Source: an uncultured Chloroflexota bacterium
GTDB taxonomy: Bacteria > Chloroflexota > Dehalococcoidia > SM23-28-2 > RBG-16-64-32
NCBI GenBank assembly: GCA_913056415.1
Contig: CAJXNA010000015.1
Span: forward strand, 1 to 16,090
Direction of reading: 5' to 3'
DNA length: 16,090 bases
In this document: in pieces, positions 13,161 to 16,090 of the stretch
Layout of the letters: each line of letters starts with the position of its first letter
Position numbering within the stretch: position 1 is the first letter of the stretch
The notes under the pieces: model-generated
What the model saw: only the letters and a program-made list of their open reading frames with translations
Told to the model about the DNA's origin: nothing
Databases searched by the model: none
Made by a program: the position numbers and the translations under genes

Positions 13161-15458
13161 CTATATCTTGCCCAGCGCCCGCAGCACTCGTTCAGGCGTC
13201 GCCGGCACCTCGCGCAGGCGGGCGCCCACGGCCTCGTCGATGGCGTTCACGACAGCCGCCGCGCCGGCCACGATGGATGGCTCGCCGACTATGCGCGCTC
13301 CGTACGGCCCGTCCTCCGAGGGCACCTCCACGATGATCGCTTCGATGGGCGGCAGGTCACGCGTGGTTGGCAGGCGGTAGTCCAGCAGGTTGGCGTTCAG
13401 CAGACGCCCCTCATCGTCATACAACATCTCCTCGGAGAGGGCGATGCCCAGCCCCTGGCTGGCGCCGCCCTGCATCTGGCCGGACACCGAGAGCGGGTTG
13501 ATGGCGAACCCCGCGTCTTGGGCGATGGCGTAGCGAAGGATGGTCAGCTCGCCAGTGTCCGGGTCCACCTCTACCTCCGCGGCCTGGACGCTGAACCCCG
13601 GCGCCTGTCGGCGGGCTGTTATCGCGCCCCGCCCGACGATGGCGGCGAAGGGCGCCGCGAAGTTGGTGGTGATCCGCCCCAGGCGCAAGAACGTCAGGGA
13701 CTTGTCGGACGATCCCTTCACCCGTATCTCGCCGTCGATCATCTCCAGGTCATCCGGCTCGCACTCCAGCCTGCGAGACGCGATCTTCAGCATCTGCTGC
13801 TTCGCATCCTCGGCGGCCTCTTTGACGGCCCGTCCTACGGTGATGGTCGTCTTGCTGCCGGCGCTCATGCCGGCGAAGGGCGCCGATTTCGTGTCGCCGG
13901 TGGTGACGCCCACCATGGACAGCGGTACGTTCAGCACCTCCGCCGTGATCTGGGCGAAGGAGGTGTTCGTGCCGGTTATATCGGCTGAGCCGACGATGAC
14001 GTTGATGGTGCCATCGCCGTTCAGGCCCACGATAGCGCTCGCTGGCTGGAGGCCGCCCAGCCAGCCCCCCACCGCCAGCGCTATCCCGCGATTAGGGTGC
14101 TGCTTCGCCTCAGATCGGTCCTTCCAGAGCTGGCTGTTCCCGATGGCGTCCAGGCACTCTTTGAGGCCGATGCGAGTGTAAGGCTGGCCGCTGGGCAGGG
14201 GGTCACCCTCTTCCATCGCGTTTTTGAGCCGTACCTCCAACGGGTCCAGACCCAGCTCCTTCGCCATCATGTCCATGTGGCTCTCCAGGGCGAAGGTGGC
14301 GTTGTGAGCGCCGGGAGCGCGCAGGGCGCCCACACTCACCTTGTTAGTGAGCACCTCCAACCCCTGGATCTCCAGGTTGGCGCACTTGTAGTAGCCGCCG
14401 ATGATGAGGCAGCCGGGCAGCATGGGAGCGCCGGGGTAAGCGCCGGAGTCGTAGATAAGACGGGCCTTGAGGGCGGTGAGGGCGCCGTCCTTCTTCATCC
14501 CGGTCTTCAGCTCGATGATGGCTTGCGGCGCGGGGGTGGCCGCCAGCATGTCTTCTTTACGGCTCATGATGTACTTCACGGGCCGGCGAACGACCATCGC
14601 CAGCAGGGCCACCATCAGCTCCGTGAGGTAGATCTTTCCGCCGAAGCCGCCGCCCACCTCGGTGGCGGTCACGCGGATGCGAGACTCAGGCATTCTCAGC
14701 GCCTTGGACACCTCATCGCGGATGAAGAAGGGGGCCTGGGTGCTGGTCCAGATCGCCAGCTCTCCGTCGGGGCCGGGGTCGTAGTCGGCGATGGTGGCGT
14801 GCGGCTCGATGTATGACTGGTGGACCATCGCCGACCGCCAGGTCTCCTCGATCACCACGTCCGCCTCAGCGAAGCCCTGCTCCACGTCCCCGCGTGTGAA
14901 GGAAATCTGGGAAGCGATGTTGCTAGGCTTGCCTTCGGCCTCTTTCTGCTCCACCTCGGCAGTAATGTGGCCTTTCTCCTCCGTGCGGTCCACCTCACCG
15001 AGGGGCGAACGGGCCAGGGGCGAGTCCTCCCGTATGGCGGCCACGGGGTCCAGCACCGGCGGCAGCTCCTCGTACTCCACCTCGATCAGCTCCAAGGCGG
15101 CCTCGGCCGTGTGCGGCTCGTCGGCCAATACGGCTGCCACCGGCTGACCGTAGAACAGCGTCTCGTCCTCGGCGAATATGGCGTGGCGACGGTCGGACTC
15201 GCTCTTCCTGAACGGCGGCAGCTCCGCGGCCGTGATGACAGCGGCGATGCCGGGGTGGTTGCGGGCCCTGCTGGCGTCGATGGACTTGATGCGGGCGTGG
15301 GCATGGGGGCTGCCCAGAACCTTTGCGTGCAGCATCCGCGGCAGCTTCATGTCGTCCGCGTAGACGGTCTTGCCGGTGACCTTGCCCACGCCATCGATGC
15401 GGGTAATGGGCTTGCCGACGATCCGGTATTCTTGCTGGGTCGCTGTCTCCTGGGCCAT
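13161..15458 (-). CDS. Molybdenum hydroxylase large subunit (CoxL-like, xanthine dehydrogenase family)
   Basis: This is the molybdopterin-binding catalytic subunit of a three-subunit Mo hydroxylase, which inserts water-derived oxygen into a substrate. It has 765 residues, a full-length large subunit. The N-terminal domain has GKPITRIDGVGKVTGKTVYA (15-34). Cofactor-binding loops are GGGFGGK (269-275) and GALRAPGAHNATFALE (377-392). The catalytic glutamate is E726 in RIVGEPSIV near the C-terminus. The AYxCSFR active-site motif of true form I CO dehydrogenase is absent, so CO is an unlikely substrate. GALRAPGAHN in place of the common GAFRGxGxP, and RIVGE in place of KGVGE, mark a divergent branch. 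ATG 15458 lies 12 bp after the CoxS-like gene and has a gggagg ribosome site. Confidence 0.93.
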   Translation of the reverse strand: MAQETATQQEYRIVGKPITRIDGVGKVTGKTVYADDMKLPRMLHAKVLGSPHAHARIKSIDASRARNHPGIAAVITAAELPPFRKSESDRRHAIFAEDETLFYGQPVAAVLADEPHTAEAALELIEVEYEELPPVLDPVAAIREDSPLARSPLGEVDRTEEKGHITAEVEQKEAEGKPSNIASQISFTRGDVEQGFAEADVVIEETWRSAMVHQSYIEPHATIADYDPGPDGELAIWTSTQAPFFIRDEVSKALRMPESRIRVTATEVGGGFGGKIYLTELMVALLAMVVRRPVKYIMSRKEDMLAATPAPQAIIELKTGMKKDGALTALKARLIYDSGAYPGAPMLPGCLIIGGYYKCANLEIQGLEVLTNKVSVGALRAPGAHNATFALESHMDMMAKELGLDPLEVRLKNAMEEGDPLPSGQPYTRIGLKECLDAIGNSQLWKDRSEAKQHPNRGIALAVGGWLGGLQPASAIVGLNGDGTINVIVGSADITGTNTSFAQITAEVLNVPLSMVGVTTGDTKSAPFAGMSAGSKTTITVGRAVKEAAEDAKQQMLKIASRRLECEPDDLEMIDGEIRVKGSSDKSLTFLRLGRITTNFAAPFAAIVGRGAITARRQAPGFSVQAAEVEVDPDTGELTILRYAIAQDAGFAINPLSVSGQMQGGASQGLGIALSEEMLYDDEGRLLNANLLDYRLPTTRDLPPIEAIIVEVPSEDGPYGARIVGEPSIVAGAAAVVNAIDEAVGARLREVPATPERVLRALGKI

Positions 15459-15470
15459 GGAGCCCTCCCC

Positions 15471-15941
15471 CTAGCCTATCCGCTCTGCGGCGGCGAGAAC
15501 CGCCTCGTATATCTTGGCGTATCCGGTGCAGCGGCAGAGGTTGCCCGCCAGCCCCAGACGCACGTCCTCCAGAGTGGGCCGCGAGTTGCGGTCCAGCAGC
15601 GCTTTTGTGGCCATGATCATCCCCGGGGTGCAGAAGCCGCACTGCACGCCGCCGGCCTCTATGAATGATTGCTGAACGGGGTGCAATTCGCCGTTGCGAG
15701 CCAACCCCTCGATGGTCAGCACCTCGCTGCCGTCGGCCTCCGGCGCCAGCATCAGGCAGGAGGTGATGAGCTTACCGTCCACGATCATGGAGCAGGCGCC
15801 GCAATCGCCGGTGCCGCACCCCTCCTTGCTGCCGGTGAGAGCTAGCTGCTCCCGCACCGTCTCCAGCAGCGTCCAGTGAGGTTCGACAGCCACCTCCTGG
15901 GGCTGGCCGTTGATCTTGATGTGTATCGTCTGCTTGGACAT
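15471..15941 (-). CDS. Molybdenum hydroxylase 2Fe-2S subunit (CoxS-like)
   Basis: This is the electron-transfer small subunit carrying two [2Fe-2S] clusters between the Mo centre and the FAD subunit. It has 156 residues, usual for the family. The plant-ferredoxin-type N-terminal cluster uses C42, C47 and C50 in GCGTGDCGACS plus C62. The C-terminal helical cluster uses C101 and C104 in CGFCTPG and C136 and C138 in CRCTGY. All eight ligands are intact. It starts with ATG 15941, 12 bp after the stop of the upstream partial gene, and is followed 12 bp later by the CoxL-like gene, the usual M-S-L order. Its clusters are a likely client of the suf genes in this window. Confidence 0.95.
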   Translation of the reverse strand: MSKQTIHIKINGQPQEVAVEPHWTLLETVREQLALTGSKEGCGTGDCGACSMIVDGKLITSCLMLAPEADGSEVLTIEGLARNGELHPVQQSFIEAGGVQCGFCTPGMIMATKALLDRNSRPTLEDVRLGLAGNLCRCTGYAKIYEAVLAAAERIG

Positions 15942-15953
15942 AGCGACTCGCTT

Positions 15954-16020
15954 CTAGCTCGCTCCTGCTCTCTGCGCCGCCTCCTGCAGGCAGCGTTCGG
16001 TCGTCACTTGCACTAGATGC
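15954..16020 (-). CDS. C-terminal tail of probable FAD (CoxM-like) subunit, partial
   Basis: Only the last 21 codons are present, ending in TAG at 15956-15954. The readable end begins HLVQVTTERCLQEAAQ, which resembles the HLxxVLxxRAL-type C-terminal helix of CoxM/FAD-binding subunits. Position supports this: it lies just before the 2Fe-2S subunit gene, same strand, 12 bp away. The rest of the gene is missing because the contig runs into adapter at 16021. Such a short match cannot prove the family. Confidence 0.5.
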
Positions 16021-16090
16021 AGATCGGAAGAGCAAACGTCTGAACTCCAGTCACAAGACGATCTCGTATGCCGTCTTCTGCTTGAAAAAA
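16021..16090. other. Illumina TruSeq adapter plus A run (artefact)
   Basis: Bases 16021-16054 match the TruSeq read-1 3' adapter (starting agatcggaagagc, ending actccagtcac) with one change, A for C at 16035. They are followed by a six-base index aagacg (16055-16060), the flow-cell segment atctcgtatgccgtcttctg plus cttg (16061-16084) and six As. This is untrimmed library sequence, not genome. An apparent 87-codon minus-strand frame at 15772-16035 begins at a TTG made by the altered adapter base and should be ignored. Confidence 0.98.

Noticed and set aside
13161..15941. Aerobic CO dehydrogenase (form I)
   Set aside because: The large subunit lacks the AYxCSFR motif that marks form I enzymes. 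Only the wider molybdenum hydroxylase family is supported.
1..16020. CRISPR arrays, insertion sequences, tRNA or rRNA genes
   Set aside because: I found no regularly spaced repeats, transposase motifs, cloverleaf sequences or rRNA segments on reading both strands.
15772..16035. 87-codon minus-strand ORF at the right end
   Set aside because: It starts inside the adapter at a TTG created by the altered base, and overlaps the well-supported 2Fe-2S subunit gene out of frame.

Overview
The window is a GC-rich, densely packed bacterial chromosome segment with 15 recognisable genes, 14 of them complete. No tRNA, rRNA, CRISPR array, phage or insertion-sequence gene was seen. The gene set (SufBCDSU with a SufU scaffold, a thiolase paired with a zinc-ribbon OB-fold protein, a Cox/xanthine-dehydrogenase-type molybdoenzyme, TTG starts and a short REP-like repeat) suggests an uncultured Chloroflexota of the Dehalococcoidia/SAR202 kind. 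That placement is inference. The last 70 bases are Illumina library adapter plus an A run, so this is an assembled contig whose right end is artificial.

Layout: (1) 1-250, no convincing gene. (2) 251-2131, minus strand: a group I cysteine desulfurase (iscS type) followed by an isolated nuoB. A REP-like double hairpin sits directly before the nuoB start. (3) 2132-2383, a divergent intergenic region with two overlapping sigma70-type promoters facing opposite ways and a short perfect inverted repeat. (4) 2384-7795, plus strand: a complete sufBCDSU operon for Fe-S cluster assembly. (5) 7792-9508, minus strand: an MBL-fold hydrolase, then gpsA, whose stop codon interlocks with that of sufU. (6) 9607-11222, minus strand: an OB-fold/zinc-ribbon protein and a thiolase, ending in a strong hairpin. 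(7) 11327-16020, minus strand: a molybdenum hydroxylase operon, in transcription order the tail of a FAD (CoxM-like) subunit, the 2Fe-2S (CoxS-like) subunit, the molybdopterin (CoxL-like) subunit, a DinB-SCP2 fusion, a MocA-type cofactor nucleotidyltransferase and a cupin. (8) 16021-16090, sequencing adapter.

How the genes fit together: SufS and SufU mobilise sulfur, and SufBCD builds Fe-S clusters. NuoB and the CoxS-like subunit, encoded on either side, are Fe-S proteins that would need such clusters. The divergent promoter arrangement would let one regulator control both iscS-nuoB and suf. In the molybdoenzyme operon, MocA would make the cytosine-dinucleotide form of the cofactor for the CoxL-like subunit. 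The DinB-SCP2 and cupin proteins are unassigned accessory genes.

I found no wholly new system. The best leads are the solitary nuoB beside iscS, the shared promoter region, and the DinB-SCP2 gene embedded in a molybdenum hydroxylase operon whose substrate is unknown.
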